From Andrena cerasifolii (Eukaryota > Arthropoda > Insecta > Hymenoptera > Andrenidae), in the NCBI RefSeq assembly GCF_050908995.1, contig NC_135123.1, positions 1,798,001 through 1,862,000 of the forward strand: DNA of 64,000 nucleotides, read 5' to 3'. Positions 34,196 through 44,966 of this stretch are shown here, one piece after another. The translations under genes and the position numbers were made by a program. Each line of letters begins with the position of its first letter. The first letter of the stretch is position 1. The notes under the pieces are model-generated. The model made no database searches. It worked only from the letters and a program-made list of their open reading frames with translations, and had not been told where the DNA came from.

Positions 34196-34545
34196 TCCTT
34201 AAATTACGTAAGGGTAATTTTGGCGAATTCTTACCCTCTCCCTTCCCCAGTATAAGAATTCGTAAGATTTGATATTCCAACCCCCTCCTTACGTAATATT
34301 TTTACATTTAATTTTTTCAGTTATTAAAATTCTTTTAAAGGTTTATACAATTCATTGAACTCAGTTTCGGGAAATTTAAACTAAAACTACTTTTCCGGAA
34401 CATTAATGATAGAATTTTTGTTTATTGAAAATTAGGTTAAAAAATATTACGTAAGACGCAACCTGACTCCCCCCCCCCATATAAAAAAACGTAAGAAATT
34501 CGTGACCTCTCCCCCCCCAAAAAAAAGCCTTACGAAATTTAAGGA
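34196..34545. mobile_element. MITE with TCCTTAAATTACGTAAGG ends
   Basis: 350 bp. The inverted terminus TCCTTAAATT(A/T)CGTAAGG occurs at both ends, and GAATTCTTAC/GTAAGAAATTC and TTACGTAATATTTTT motifs repeat inverted inside. Class unknown. Confidence 0.65.
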
Positions 34546-35565
34546 TAACCCCGAGGTAATGGCAGAACTAGTGACTCTTTATAGAGCCCATGGAATGAAC
34601 CTGTATGGAAGTCCTACTGTAGTCCTCATTAAATTTTTTACTTTCTCACTCAGTCTTCAGTTCCTTCTTTATGTTGCAATAAATTTATGCTTGATACAAA
34701 GTCCTTGGTATGCTACCATGAAACAAAAAAGTGAAAAATCACTTTTTAACTTGGTAGTCTATCATTCATCTTAAAAATACAGTGAATATAAAGACACTAG
34801 ATGTTTAAATTAAAGGTACAGTGAGTATAATGAAAATCATATGAACAAAAGGGTGTATTGGCAATTATGTATTTTTGCTGATTAATAATATATAGGGTAA
34901 ACTGCACTAATGTTAGCACTCCTGATTAAAAAGGCAAATATTAAGAAGTACAAGTTTAGAAAGTACTTTTTTACAATTTCTTATTTTTCTTTCACTACAA
35001 CACTGCAAAGCCCAGTAGGTGAACTACACATTTTACATCTGGCAACACCACAAAGTGGGACAAAGGGCTGAGTTTTAGGCATCTTCTTAAAATTTTGATA
35101 AGGAGTAGGTAAGTATATTTTGTCGCTTTATAACTAAGTAATAGATTGAAATACAGATTTACTAAGTGCCGTAGGTATTTAATAGTGAATGAAACAGTCT
35201 GTTTAAACACTTTAAACTTCGTTTTTAACTATGTATGTTTTTCTATACCACTTCAAATTTTAGGGTGCCAATGACTGTACTTTTATGCCTATTTTTGTTT
35301 TTCATTGAATATTTTTAAAATAAAAGACTTAATAGGTACTCAAGATGTTTTATTTCAATGAGAAATCCATAATCATTGATAACAACTGAAAATTAAGACA
35401 ATATAAAAGCTTCACAAAAACATATAGACATTCTAATTGGGATTTTCACTTAGGGTGCCAATCATTGTACAGTTTACCCTACCAGTTACTAGTAATGTAA
35501 TATTTTTGTTGTTAAGAAGATAAAAATGTATTTAAAATACTGGGTCCACTGAAAGTATATGTATA
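34546..35565. other. No gene recognised
   Basis: The 90-aa ORF at 34502-34774 begins inside the preceding MITE and has a hydrophobic stretch but no recognisable family. The phrase AGGGTGCCAAT occurs at 35262 and 35453. The phrase TAGGGTAAACTGCAC at 34895 and GTACAGTTTACCCTA at 35468 form an inverted pair, suggesting another foldback element at about 34895-35482. Confidence 0.4.
34895..35482. repeat. Possible foldback element, TAGGGTAAACTG ends
   Basis: TAGGGTAAACTGCAC at the left and GTACAGTTTACCCTA at the right are inverted. The wording resembles the GGGTAACTGTGCC ends at 8960-10003, so the two may be related Tc1/mariner-type elements. Confidence 0.5.
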
Positions 35566-35568
35566 TTA

Positions 35569-35762
35569 GGGCGAAGCGATACTATATAGGCGAAAATTTA
35601 AAATGATATAAAAATGATTATATGATTATTTAGGAGAAAAAGGAACCTGCAGACATGAATATTTTTCCAAAATTTGTTTACAGTTGTGTTTGGTTAATTA
35701 AAAGACAACTATCCCGCACCCAGGCCAACTGAAAATTCAAATTTAAATTTTCCGCTCCGCCC
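35569..35762. mobile_element. Short MITE with GGGCGAAGCG ends and TA flanks
   Basis: 194 bp; ends GGGCGAAGCG and (complement) GGGCGGAGCG, flanked by TA, with inner AAAATTTAAA and TTTAAATTTT inverted. Confidence 0.6.
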
Positions 35763-35941
35763 TAATGTATATCTTTGGCACGTCATACAGCAAACCCATG
35801 GGAATCCATTCATATGAAAAGTACACAGCCAAACTATTCATATGCACTGTATCTGGAAGTTGAATGCATGGTGCAACATATTATTCATACAACAATAGGT
35901 ATAAAAAAAAATGGTTTGATTTTATTTGCCTGTTAACTGTT

Positions 35942-35989
35942 AAGGGACATCCAGACGTTGCAACATGTATCAGCGTCTGGATGTCCCTT
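35942..35989. other. Perfect 16-bp hairpin
   Basis: AAGGGACATCCAGACG (35942-35957) pairs without mismatch with CGTCTGGATGTCCCTT (35974-35989) across a 16-base loop. It is isolated, not inside a recognised element. Confidence 0.7.
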
Positions 35990-36167
35990 TAGCATTGCGC
36001 TTCCTATTTCTTCAGAATAAAAGATGTTCGTAAGATTTTCTTAATATTCCTACTAAAATAGAAATATTCTAGGGTTCAGAATTAGAATCCTCATTCCAAA
36101 TTCATGATTTACGCAAGGAATCCGAAAACAATGTTATAAGTATTTTAAATACAGGAAATATCATAAG

Positions 36168-37319
36168 TAGTCTTCATGAGAATTCTTTCCCGAGAATTTC
36201 TCGAGAAATTTTATAAATGCCAATTTCTTATTTCTCAAGAAACACTATTTTTCTCGAGAAACTTAAGTTTACGAAAGTTATTATAAATCTCATTTATTTT
36301 CGGAATTGAATTTTCAATTAGTTCAAATTGTATATTACTAGTTAATCGCGAACGTATAAACACATCAACAATTTATAGTAAATCTTATAAGTAGCATTAA
36401 AACCTATATGAATTACAATAGAAAATCTCAATATAAAAGATTCGACATTATTGACTGGTGAAGGTGCTCTTAAATTCTTATTTAATAATTTTGAAAAATG
36501 GTATACCTACTGAATTAAGTAATGAGTTTCTTGTGGCTATTAAAAAAGAAATATCGAAAAGAAGAGACAAACCTATTGTATCCCATATAAAATTGTTGCA
36601 CAGGTAACGGAGAATCCCTTAAAAAAAATTGAAAAGACGCATTTGTCATTTAATATCCGCGACAGATATGTATATAACGGCAAAACAATTTTTAAGTAGC
36701 TAGACTTTTCGGAAAATATAACAGTAACCATGATGCTACTGAAAATACTGAAAAATTGACGGGTCCTCAAAATGAAGAATTACCATTAAGAAAACCATTA
36801 GAGGTAGCAATCGGAGAGAGCCTCCAAGAAATTAGTATCAACCAAGAACACGATAAGTTTCGGACTTTAACAAAGAAATTTCATATTTTTGAGTCCACTG
36901 GAAGGACACCCAATTTACCATAACTTTTGGACCTGCTACATAGGATCAAATCAACATCCACTCAAATCGAAAGAAAGTTTTCTACAGCTACAGATTTCAT
37001 CACAAAAAAAAAGAAACAGATTAAAAAACTATTTTAAAATAAAAAAGTAATGTTTCGCTTTGTACAAATTTTGTATTAAATAAATAAATATATCAATTAT
37101 ATTTAATATCTGTTTTTCCGTTTATACAAGGTTTGTGCAAATTAGACAGGAATGAACAATTAGTTCAAGGTTTCTTGTGTTTTTGATAAATATTATCAAC
37201 ATTTTTAAAAAAATAAAGATTGTGTAATATTTGTTTCATTCTCTTGAGAATTCTCGAGAAGTATGATCTGATTTCTGATTTCTCGAGAAACAAAAAATAT
37301 CGAGAAATCAGGAACACTA
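36168..37319 (+). mobile_element. hAT transposon relic with 8-bp duplication
   Basis: Ends TAGTCTTCATGAG and (complement) TAGTGTTCCTGATTTC; flanks ATCATAAG (36160-36167) and ATCACAAG (37320-37327) match at 7 of 8 bases. CTCGAGAA repeats in both orientations crowd both subterminal regions. A decayed transposase lies inside. Confidence 0.85.
36500..37040 (+). pseudogene. hAT transposase C-terminal remnant
   Basis: A first open stretch reads ELSNEFLVAIKKEISKRRDK. A second (about 36850-37035) reads EHDKFRTLTKKFHIFESTGRT, then, after a stop, the hAT dimerisation signature STSTQIERKFSTATDF with K-rich TKKKKQIK. Stops and frame breaks make it non-functional. The BED finger and catalytic core are not readable, so this is an internally deleted element. 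Confidence 0.75.
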
Positions 37320-37714
37320 ATCACAAGTTGATGAAGAATGTTGTTCACATTATTTATCTATGTTTAAAAAATTTAAAACTATCATAATCCTTCCAAATCA
37401 AAAGACTTCTAAAAACAATGTACTTTGTTTAACAATTTATTTCTACAACTAATATGTAAAACATGATTTTAGATTGTATATTTTAACGACACACTTTGTA
37501 CTTTTTATTTTCACTGGTAAAATAATTGTAATCGCTTAAAACTGTGCTTGATTTTGAAGAAGGTTTAAAACAGATATGATTGACTACTTTACAATTTGCT
37601 ATGCAATATTAATTGAGAACCCAAAGATATGAAAACTACAAAACAGTGATAGAAATTGGAGAAGAATTTTTTGATTAATTATGTCCACTGTTTGAAATGT
37701 TTGTTCCCTAAATT

Positions 37715-38548
37715 CCCTAGTAGCACAAAATATTGAATACACATACATCCAATGTTAAAAAGAGGTTCAATCTCTTTTTGATATTTAAATATACATACAA
37801 TATTTATTCTAGATTAAGAAGCAAATATTTTTTTCCAAATACACTGGAAATATTCATTTTATATTAGAAAAAAAATATTTTTGTTCAAATATAAATCAAA
37901 TATTTATTTAATATTAGAAACAAAATATTTCTTTCCAAATGTTCGGGAAATATTCATTTTATATTATGAAAAAAAAAAAATTTCAAATATAAAGTAAACA
38001 TTTATTTCACATTTCCAGAATATTTGCTTTATATTTTCTGAATATTCCTTTTATATACCACGAATATTTAGTTCATATTTTCAAAACATTTATTTCACAT
38101 TTTCAGTATGTGTATATAATATTTGGAATGAACATTTTTGTCATATTAACCCTTCGTGGTCACACCTTCTTATAATTACAAGTTGGTCACACAGGGTTCA
38201 CTGTACGCCAGCGTCACTTTTTGAGTTACCATTTTCATACTTTTTAATTTTTTAACTTTTCACTGATAATTGTACGTTCGTAATACTTATACAATCATGG
38301 TCTAATAGTCTTTTTCATGGATTTTCCATGGTTGTGGGTAAAAAAGCGATTTTTTAATTTTTTTTTATTTCTTTTCTTGCGGTATAAATCCCCTTTGGAA
38401 GTCGTAAAGACACAACATTTTAACTCGAAAATTATTCTTGGGGTACAATACACCCTGTGTGACCACGAAGGGTTAAAAAGTGTGGCCAAAAAGAATATTT
38501 TTTTAATATTTGGAAAAAATATTTAACCAATATTTTGTGCTACTAGGG
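37715..38548. mobile_element. Foldback element with CCCTAGTAGCACAAAATATT ends
   Basis: The ends are exact inverted copies (CCCTAGTAGCACAAAATATTG). The interior is a run of degenerate tandem units of about 60-70 bp around AATATTCATTTTATATTAGAAA at 37840-37980. A piggyBac-like MITE is inserted at 38150-38472. Confidence 0.8.
38150..38472. mobile_element. piggyBac-like MITE with TTAA duplication
   Basis: Ends CCCTTCGTGGTCACAC and (complement) CCCTTCGTGGTCACAC; TTAA at 38146-38149 and 38473-38476. 323 bp, no transposase. CCC ends with TTAA are the piggyBac signature. Confidence 0.85.
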
Positions 38549-38854
38549 TTAATTGCAGCTTAATAATGACAAACAATCATGGGTGTACCAATACTTTTGT
38601 CTAAGTGTAAAATGGTTGTAACACACAGTTTTATTATAGCGAATAAGATTCTTATAGAGCTATCTTCCTTTCTATCAGAAACAACCAATCCAAATCATTT
38701 TCTGGCACCAGCACAGAGTGACTACGAGATACTAAATTCGCTATTAGTTTCAGTTACCCATTTGTGCACCATAAATATTTATTCAGACTTTATGTTATTT
38801 GGATAAATTCTTCTCCGAACAAAAATTCAGTTATCAATGACAAACAAAACAATT

Positions 38855-39721
38855 AAGGTGAATGTCCCAATTTTTGCTCGTGTTCCCATTTCTGCTCATT
38901 TCGTATTTTTCTTATTATTATAAGCGTCACGTTTGTACTATAGTTGCAACAAAATGATTCTAAATTATTTGAACATTTACGCGAGTGTTGTACGAGTTTG
39001 GAACTAATCAAAGTACAGCATAAGCAACGAAAAACTTTTAAAATGAGAGAGTCATGATTTTTCGATCGTATTTTAGCTGGTTGTGCTAAGGAACAGCGTC
39101 ACTATTGGCATTTGATAATTGGGCAGAAAATAGTTTTTGCAGTAAAAGTTCTTATTTAATAACAAAAATAGGTACCGTATTGTTCTTCGGATGTAGAATT
39201 TTTTACTATTTTTAATTTTTTTAAGTAGAAAACAGGTGATTAGGTTTAGGGTCAACTGAATCACCGTCGTGTCCGCATTTCTACTTGCCAAAATTTTAGT
39301 AACATAACCTCACAATTCAATATATGCTGTAACCTATATTTCCATTCGAAGGCATTTTATTTTTTATTTATCATTATTTTATTCTTTACTATTGTGTTAT
39401 AAAACCTCTCCATAAAAGATTATCGTATTTTAACGTGAAAAGGCAACGTATTATGTGAGCATAAATTGGTACAAATGGTGAGTAGAAATACGTACATCGC
39501 TATTTTTCGTGAGCAGAAATACGAACATTTAAAGAATCATATTTAATTACAAATTACTAATAGTTAAACAGCTTGAAATATCTTTCTTAAATAGTTTTTG
39601 AATTCGTTAATTTATTATTAAAGTATTAATCAATTACTCTGCAAATTTTGATCACAAATTTTTTATACGTTCTTTATGACAAGTAACCTCTTAAATGAGC
39701 AGAAATTGGGACATTCACCTT
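38855..39721. mobile_element. Foldback element with AAGGTGAATGTCCCAATTT ends
   Basis: 867 bp. The first about 25 bp and the last about 25 bp are inverted with one difference, and GAGCAGAAAT-type phrases recur along both halves. No coding. Confidence 0.75.
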
Positions 39722-41317
39722 GCGAACTATCCGTATTCATTATCCAAATAAAATTACTTTGAACATTGCAATCCATACACATCAACCGCATTATAGACTA
39801 TTGAAAATGATTTTATGAATAAAATATACTCATTATATATCGAAGTTTGAAACTGCTTAACAAGACATCTGAATCATATCATATCTCAATTAAGTTTTAC
39901 GAAAATGACAGATACAAATACCAGCTATTGTGAAAGTTTAATTAGATCAATACTACGAAGATTAAATAATGTATACATCATCGTAATTAATAAACATGGA
40001 ACTTGAATTGAATGAGCTTTAGGTGAATTCTGTAAATTTTTTGAAATTTGGTAAGTACTCCAACTATTCCCATAATGTAATTTAACATTCCCTACCATTG
40101 GGAACATTATCTTTTTTTTATAACACCGCATAGATGAAGAACTTACATGAATACAAATGTTTACGACTGTTAAACTTTCATTTAGAAGGCCGTATTATAA
40201 CACGAGAATAAGTCGCACTATAAATTATTGAATCTAAGGTTAATTTGTTGTATATTTAAATATTAAGGTTACTATTGATCTTATTGCATCACATTAACTT
40301 GCAAATAAAATTCTATAAAAAGTATATTTACTATTTTGAAGTAATATCCTACAAAGATTATGTAATTTACCTTCCAAAATACAAAGAATTGTTAGGACAT
40401 ACGAACACCACACGTTTCGCTATTTCTCGACCACATCCAACCTCATCGATATATGTACATACACATGCATACCGTGCATTCATAGTAAGTACATGCTCGC
40501 ACTTACCTATCTATGAAACAATGTTCTGTGGCGCGGACCACAGCGCCACTGAGCGCTATGGCTGGTATTCATGGTCGCTACGTATTCTTAAGAAAATGCT
40601 TAAGCATTCGGCATCCTTTACTAGCTACTAGGATAGTAGAGGATGCCGCATAGTTTGGTGTTGTGATGCATTATATTTGAAATATTTACAGAGATTTCAA
40701 GAAAATATAAATGTGAAACAAGGTAAAGCCATCTTTGAACCAAATTGAAGGATTTAAAAATTGATAAAGGTATATATGAATTAATAGAGACCTGAAACAG
40801 ACAAAATTATTGGTACGAAGCCAAAGAGGTTAAGTGCCCGTGGAAAAGAGGTTAGCATAATTAGCTATCGAAAGAAATAATTATGCAGTTAATTATAAAA
40901 TCGTGTTAGAGGACAGTATTATAATTGTGGAAAATTTCCTCACCACCCTTATATATCAAATTGATGTTTTAAGAAAAATCGAATTAAAAAAAAATTATTA
41001 AAAATCTAATTCTTATAGAAAGTTTTTAATTTACGATTTTTAGAAGTGATGCCTGCACGCATTTCCAACTGGCTATTATTTACGGTTTTCACATAATCGT
41101 TTAATAAAATATTTGAAAAAATTGATAATAATTTAAACAAAATACTGTGGTAAGCTTGACCACAAATGCGTGTATCTGAAAATGCTAAATAATGTATATA
41201 TGATTGAATACTAATATGTTAACTTACATAAAATATGTTTATGATTTTCAGATTGCAAAAGTTGAGATTCCAAATTACCATCATTTATTATGACTTCCAT
41301 TATTGTATACTTACATA
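39722..41317. other. No gene recognised
   Basis: AT-rich. The 118-aa ORF at 40275-40631 has no recognisable domain. GGCATCCTTTACTAGCTA and its near-complement form a short hairpin at about 40610-40650. Confidence 0.4.
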
Positions 41318-41530
41318 TGAATAAATGAGGTTATCACTTCTTCAGTGGGAACAGAAAGGCCCCCTCTTTGTAAGTGATCAAGATATACATTGTCTACAGT
41401 TTTACCTTTATCCTCCACAATTAATAATCTATATATATTGCAATTTAACTTTTTAGCAGCAGAATGGGACCCATAACCACATATGTAAATTTTAATGAAA
41501 TCATCTACAACTGGCAGAACATTTTGTTGG
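41318..41530 (-). pseudogene. THAP9/P-element-type transposase C-terminal fragment
   Basis: On the minus strand about 69 codons are open and read VVDDFIKIYICGYGSHSAAK, then KLNCNIYRLL and finally LQRGGLSVPTEEVITSF. The order of a CGY/AGY motif, a cysteine-bearing segment, and RGGL(S/T)xP matches the C-terminal region of P-element/THAP9-like transposases. Nothing recognisable continues on either side, so it is a scrap. Confidence 0.6.
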
Positions 41531-42435
41531 TGTGCAATTTATACGAGGAATAGCAACCATTTATTTTTTCGGGAATTCCTCTTCCTTGAGGAATAAACAT
41601 ATAGAATTGTAATTATTATCTTTTAAAGTAGTATCATAATTTCCCTTGCAATTTGAAACACACCAACGCCGTGGCATTAGTAATGAATATGTGAAATTTG
41701 TAAAAAAAATACATGTAAAACAAAATGTCCAAAAATGCTACAGACTGTATTAAATAAATGTGTTACACGCAGAAATAAGGATCTGTAGGGTTAATATAAA
41801 TAAATAAAACACCTGCATTATTGCTCTGATTCTGGTAATTACAGGATTTCAGTTCTACATTAATATAAATATTTGAAAGATAGACGGGAAACCGAAAGGC
41901 CGGTAGAGAGAGACTGTGTAGCCGCGAGGCCAGTGGGTAGTGAGAGGCTGGGAGGCTGATACGGTAGGTTGGGTTAGATATATCGAAACCGGACTCTCGT
42001 GGTGTTGTCATTTTGCCTTCAGCACGGCTAGTACATACTAGAGTCGGCTGTGGTATTACTCGAATGATTCCAATTTAGCGCGCGGGTACGTATTGAGACA
42101 AATACGCATGCGCGACTAACTATGCAGTCTATGCACTCAATGCGCGAAACGGAACACACCTGATGTTTTCAATCAGCGATTGTAGCTACGGCGGTAAATT
42201 GTTCGCATACGAAATTCGTATTACGAATCCTACGATGCTACAGGTCGTATCCCCCTGGGGAAGAATTCTCTGCGTAAGATCCAAGGGGTAAGGTAACGTC
42301 ACATAGAAGCTATATAATATATATAGCTATATAATACATATATGTATATAGCTACTACGATTCTGCACACATCGTGTCGGCGAGTCCCTCGCAAATACAT
42401 ATACTGTTATTTCAATTCTTGGCCCTACTGCTTAA
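41531..42435. other. Intergenic, with a GC-richer patch
   Basis: No gene. The 42.0-42.3 kb part contains TACGCATGCGCGACTA and TTTAGCGCGCGGGTACG, CpG-rich relative to its flanks, possibly an old MITE or promoter. Confidence 0.35.
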
Positions 42436-42643
42436 AACGTTGCAGGATCATTGCCGTAACGTTGCAGGATCATTGCCGTAACGTTGCAGGATCATTGCCG
42501 TAACGTTGCAGGATCATTGCCGTAACGTTGCAGGATCATTGCCGTAACGTTGCAGGATCATTGCCGTAACGTTGCAGGATCATTGCCGTAACGTTGCAGG
42601 ATCATTGCCGTAACGTTGCAGGATCATTGCCGCAACGTTGCAG
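42436..42643. repeat. 22-bp minisatellite, nine full units plus 10 bases
   Basis: Unit AACGTTGCAGGATCATTGCCGT (split AACGTTGCAGG + ATCATTGCCGT). Nine consecutive copies fill 42436-42633 with only the last base of unit nine changed, then AACGTTGCAG. Near-identity points to recent expansion. Confidence 0.95.
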
Positions 42644-42649
42644 CGACCT

Positions 42650-42682
42650 AATACGTACATACATAAGAGCGAGGATCGCAAC
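42650..42682 (+). mobile_element. LTR 3'-end scrap
   Basis: AAGAGCGAGGATCGCAACA matches the terminal bases of the TGTTGCG...CGCAACA LTR family, directly right of the minisatellite. Confidence 0.5.
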
Positions 42683-43505
42683 AATACATACACGTATGAT
42701 ATAAGTATTTACAAACATATCGCGACATCATAGACGTCTCAAAAGATGAAACCAAAAAATTATTTATCTATAACTTGTAAATTGATTTGTTCATTATTAT
42801 TAAATGCTAACAATACAAAACTTCGTTTCTATTGCTGTTGTTATAAAAATATCCATCTTGCTGTTCCTTTAGAATAAATTTACACTAACTTTGGAATAGA
42901 ATCCCTAAAACATAATTAGAATTTCTCTAATGTTATAAAACTTTATTATCATAAGTATAAATATTAACACAAAATAAAATAAGATTGATTTATGAGTTTA
43001 TTAAAAGAATTTTATTCTAGTATGATTATTGATTTCTTGTAAAAGATTTGTGATTAATATAATAATCAGAATGTAAGAAAATCTTTAAGAAGTATTGTTA
43101 ATATATGTAGAAATGAAGGTTTTGTTTATTTTCTGCATAGTTTTCAAAAATATATTACAGGATAGTATTTCGGTATAAGTTCATAATTACGTCGCTAGAT
43201 GGGAGTCCGTTGAAACGTACGTACATCTTTACGCAGACGTTTCCCCATCTGTTGATAAAGCCAACCCTTCGAACCGAGCATTTCGATTGGAGAATCACAC
43301 TCGCCCTTTCTTAACTATTTCTGTATCGAAAATTTTCCAAGTTGACGTTGAATGGCGACTTAGCGTAGTAATCTATTCGATCTTATTAACGCAATGCTTA
43401 ACAAGAAAAATGACAATGGATGTGTGATCTAAGTGATCTGATGAATAAATAAGTGTGTATGGTGCATAATTATGTGATTGTGAAAGATCGTAGCACAAAA
43501 AAAAA
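42683..43505 (+). promoter_or_regulatory. AT-rich upstream region and probable 5' UTR of fzr
   Basis: No gene. The 43.18-43.4 kb stretch is less AT-rich and could hold the transcription start. The ATG at 43506 follows an A-run (ACAAAAAAAAAATG), a context insects tolerate. Promoter assignment is positional only. Confidence 0.3.
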
Positions 43506-44966
43506 ATGTTCCACTACGAATATGAGAAACGGCTATTGAAGTCAAACAGCGAAAGCTATATAGATAATCTGGCAGGTCCCGGACTCCATTCATCGGTATA
43601 TTTCTCACCGACTAAAATGGTGAATAACAGCTTCGATCGATTTATACCAACAAGATCGGGCAATAATTGGCAAACAACATTCTCAATGATATCGGAGAAC
43701 AATCGGAACGGGATAGTCACAAAAAAGACTCGCGAAAATGGAGAAGGTAGTCGCGATGGTATCGCTTATTCGTGCCTTCTGAAAAACGAACTACTCGGAG
43801 CGAGCATAGAAGATGTGAAGGGTCAGTGCGAAGAGCGAAGAGTATTATCACCATTAGTTACCAAAAATCTCTTTAAATACACTACGCCCACAAAAGACCA
43901 CACGCTGCTCGATCAGAGTTCGCCTTATTCCCTATCGCCATTGAGCGCCAAAAGCCAGAAACTCCTAAGGTCACCAAGGAAAGCGACCAGAAAAATTTCC
44001 AGAATACCTTTTAAGGTACTGGACGCTCCCGAATTGCAAGATGACTTCTACCTAAATCTTGTTGACTGGTCTTCTCAGAATGTCCTTAGCGTTGGACTAG
44101 GTAGCTGCGTCTACTTGTGGTCTGCCTGTACCAGCCAAGTGACCAGACTATGCGACTTGTCCAGTGATGGCAATAGCGTGACATCGGTCGCTTGGAACGA
44201 AAGGGGGAACTTAGTCGCCGTTGGCACCCACTTAGGCTACATCCAAGTCTGGGATGTAGCTGTGAGTAAGCAAGTAAGCAAGCTACAAGGACACAGCGCC
44301 AGAGTTGGAGCACTAGCCTGGAACGGCGAGGTTTTGTCCTCTGGTAGTAGAGACAGGTTGATATTACAAAGAGATGTTAGAACTCCTTGTGTTGTCAGTG
44401 AAAGGCGTCTGGGGGCTCATAGGCAAGAGGTTTGTGGACTTAAATGGTCTCCGGATAATCAATACTTGGCGTCTGGCGGAAATGACAATAGACTGTACGT
44501 GTGGAACTTACATTCCCTGTCGCCGATACAGACTTACACAGAGCATCTAGCAGCTGTTAAAGCCATCGCGTGGTCTCCACATCATCATGGCTTGCTGGCC
44601 TCCGGCGGCGGTACAGCAGATAGATGCATCAGATTCTGGAACACGCTAACTGGCCAACCAATGCAGTGTATCGACACTGGCTCCCAAGTCTGTAATTTGG
44701 CCTGGAGTAAGCATAGTTCGGAACTAGTCAGTACGCACGGCTATTCCCAGAATCAGATTCTGGTCTGGAAGTATCCCAGTCTGACGCAAGTCGCGAAACT
44801 AACGGGACATTCTTATAGAGTTTTGTATCTAGCTATGTCACCGGACGGCGAAGCTATTGTAACAGGGGCTGGTGACGAAACTTTGCGTTTTTGGAATGTG
44901 TTCAGTAAAGCGCGTAGTCAAAAGGAAAACAAGTCTGTACTAAATCTCTTTACTAGTATTCGATAA
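43506..44966 (+). CDS. fzr: Fizzy-related protein (Cdh1 homologue), APC/C co-activator, intronless
   Basis: Cdh1/Fzr recruits substrates to the anaphase-promoting complex in late mitosis, G1 and endocycles. The 486-aa ORF has the C-box DRFIPTR (residues 44-50) and an internal KNELLG segment. A Ser/Pro-rich linker (SSPYSLSPLSAKSQKLLRSPRK) could take CDK phosphorylation. After RKISRIPFKVLDAPELQDDFYLNLVDWS, the family's lead-in, come seven WD40 repeats ending WD/WN-type (IQVWDV, LYVWNL, IRFWNT, LRFWNV). The C-terminus is the Ile-Arg tail that docks on APC3. Length fits the family (about 480-490). The whole coding region is one exon with no stop or frameshift. That is consistent with either an intronless gene or a retained retrocopy; a poly-A scar was not seen. 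Confidence 0.96.
   Translation: MFHYEYEKRLLKSNSESYIDNLAGPGLHSSVYFSPTKMVNNSFDRFIPTRSGNNWQTTFSMISENNRNGIVTKKTRENGEGSRDGIAYSCLLKNELLGASIEDVKGQCEERRVLSPLVTKNLFKYTTPTKDHTLLDQSSPYSLSPLSAKSQKLLRSPRKATRKISRIPFKVLDAPELQDDFYLNLVDWSSQNVLSVGLGSCVYLWSACTSQVTRLCDLSSDGNSVTSVAWNERGNLVAVGTHLGYIQVWDVAVSKQVSKLQGHSARVGALAWNGEVLSSGSRDRLILQRDVRTPCVVSERRLGAHRQEVCGLKWSPDNQYLASGGNDNRLYVWNLHSLSPIQTYTEHLAAVKAIAWSPHHHGLLASGGGTADRCIRFWNTLTGQPMQCIDTGSQVCNLAWSKHSSELVSTHGYSQNQILVWKYPSLTQVAKLTGHSYRVLYLAMSPDGEAIVTGAGDETLRFWNVFSKARSQKENKSVLNLFTSIR

Noticed and set aside
42436..42643. CRISPR-like regular repeats
   Set aside because: Direct tandem 22-mers without spacers in a eukaryotic genome: a minisatellite.
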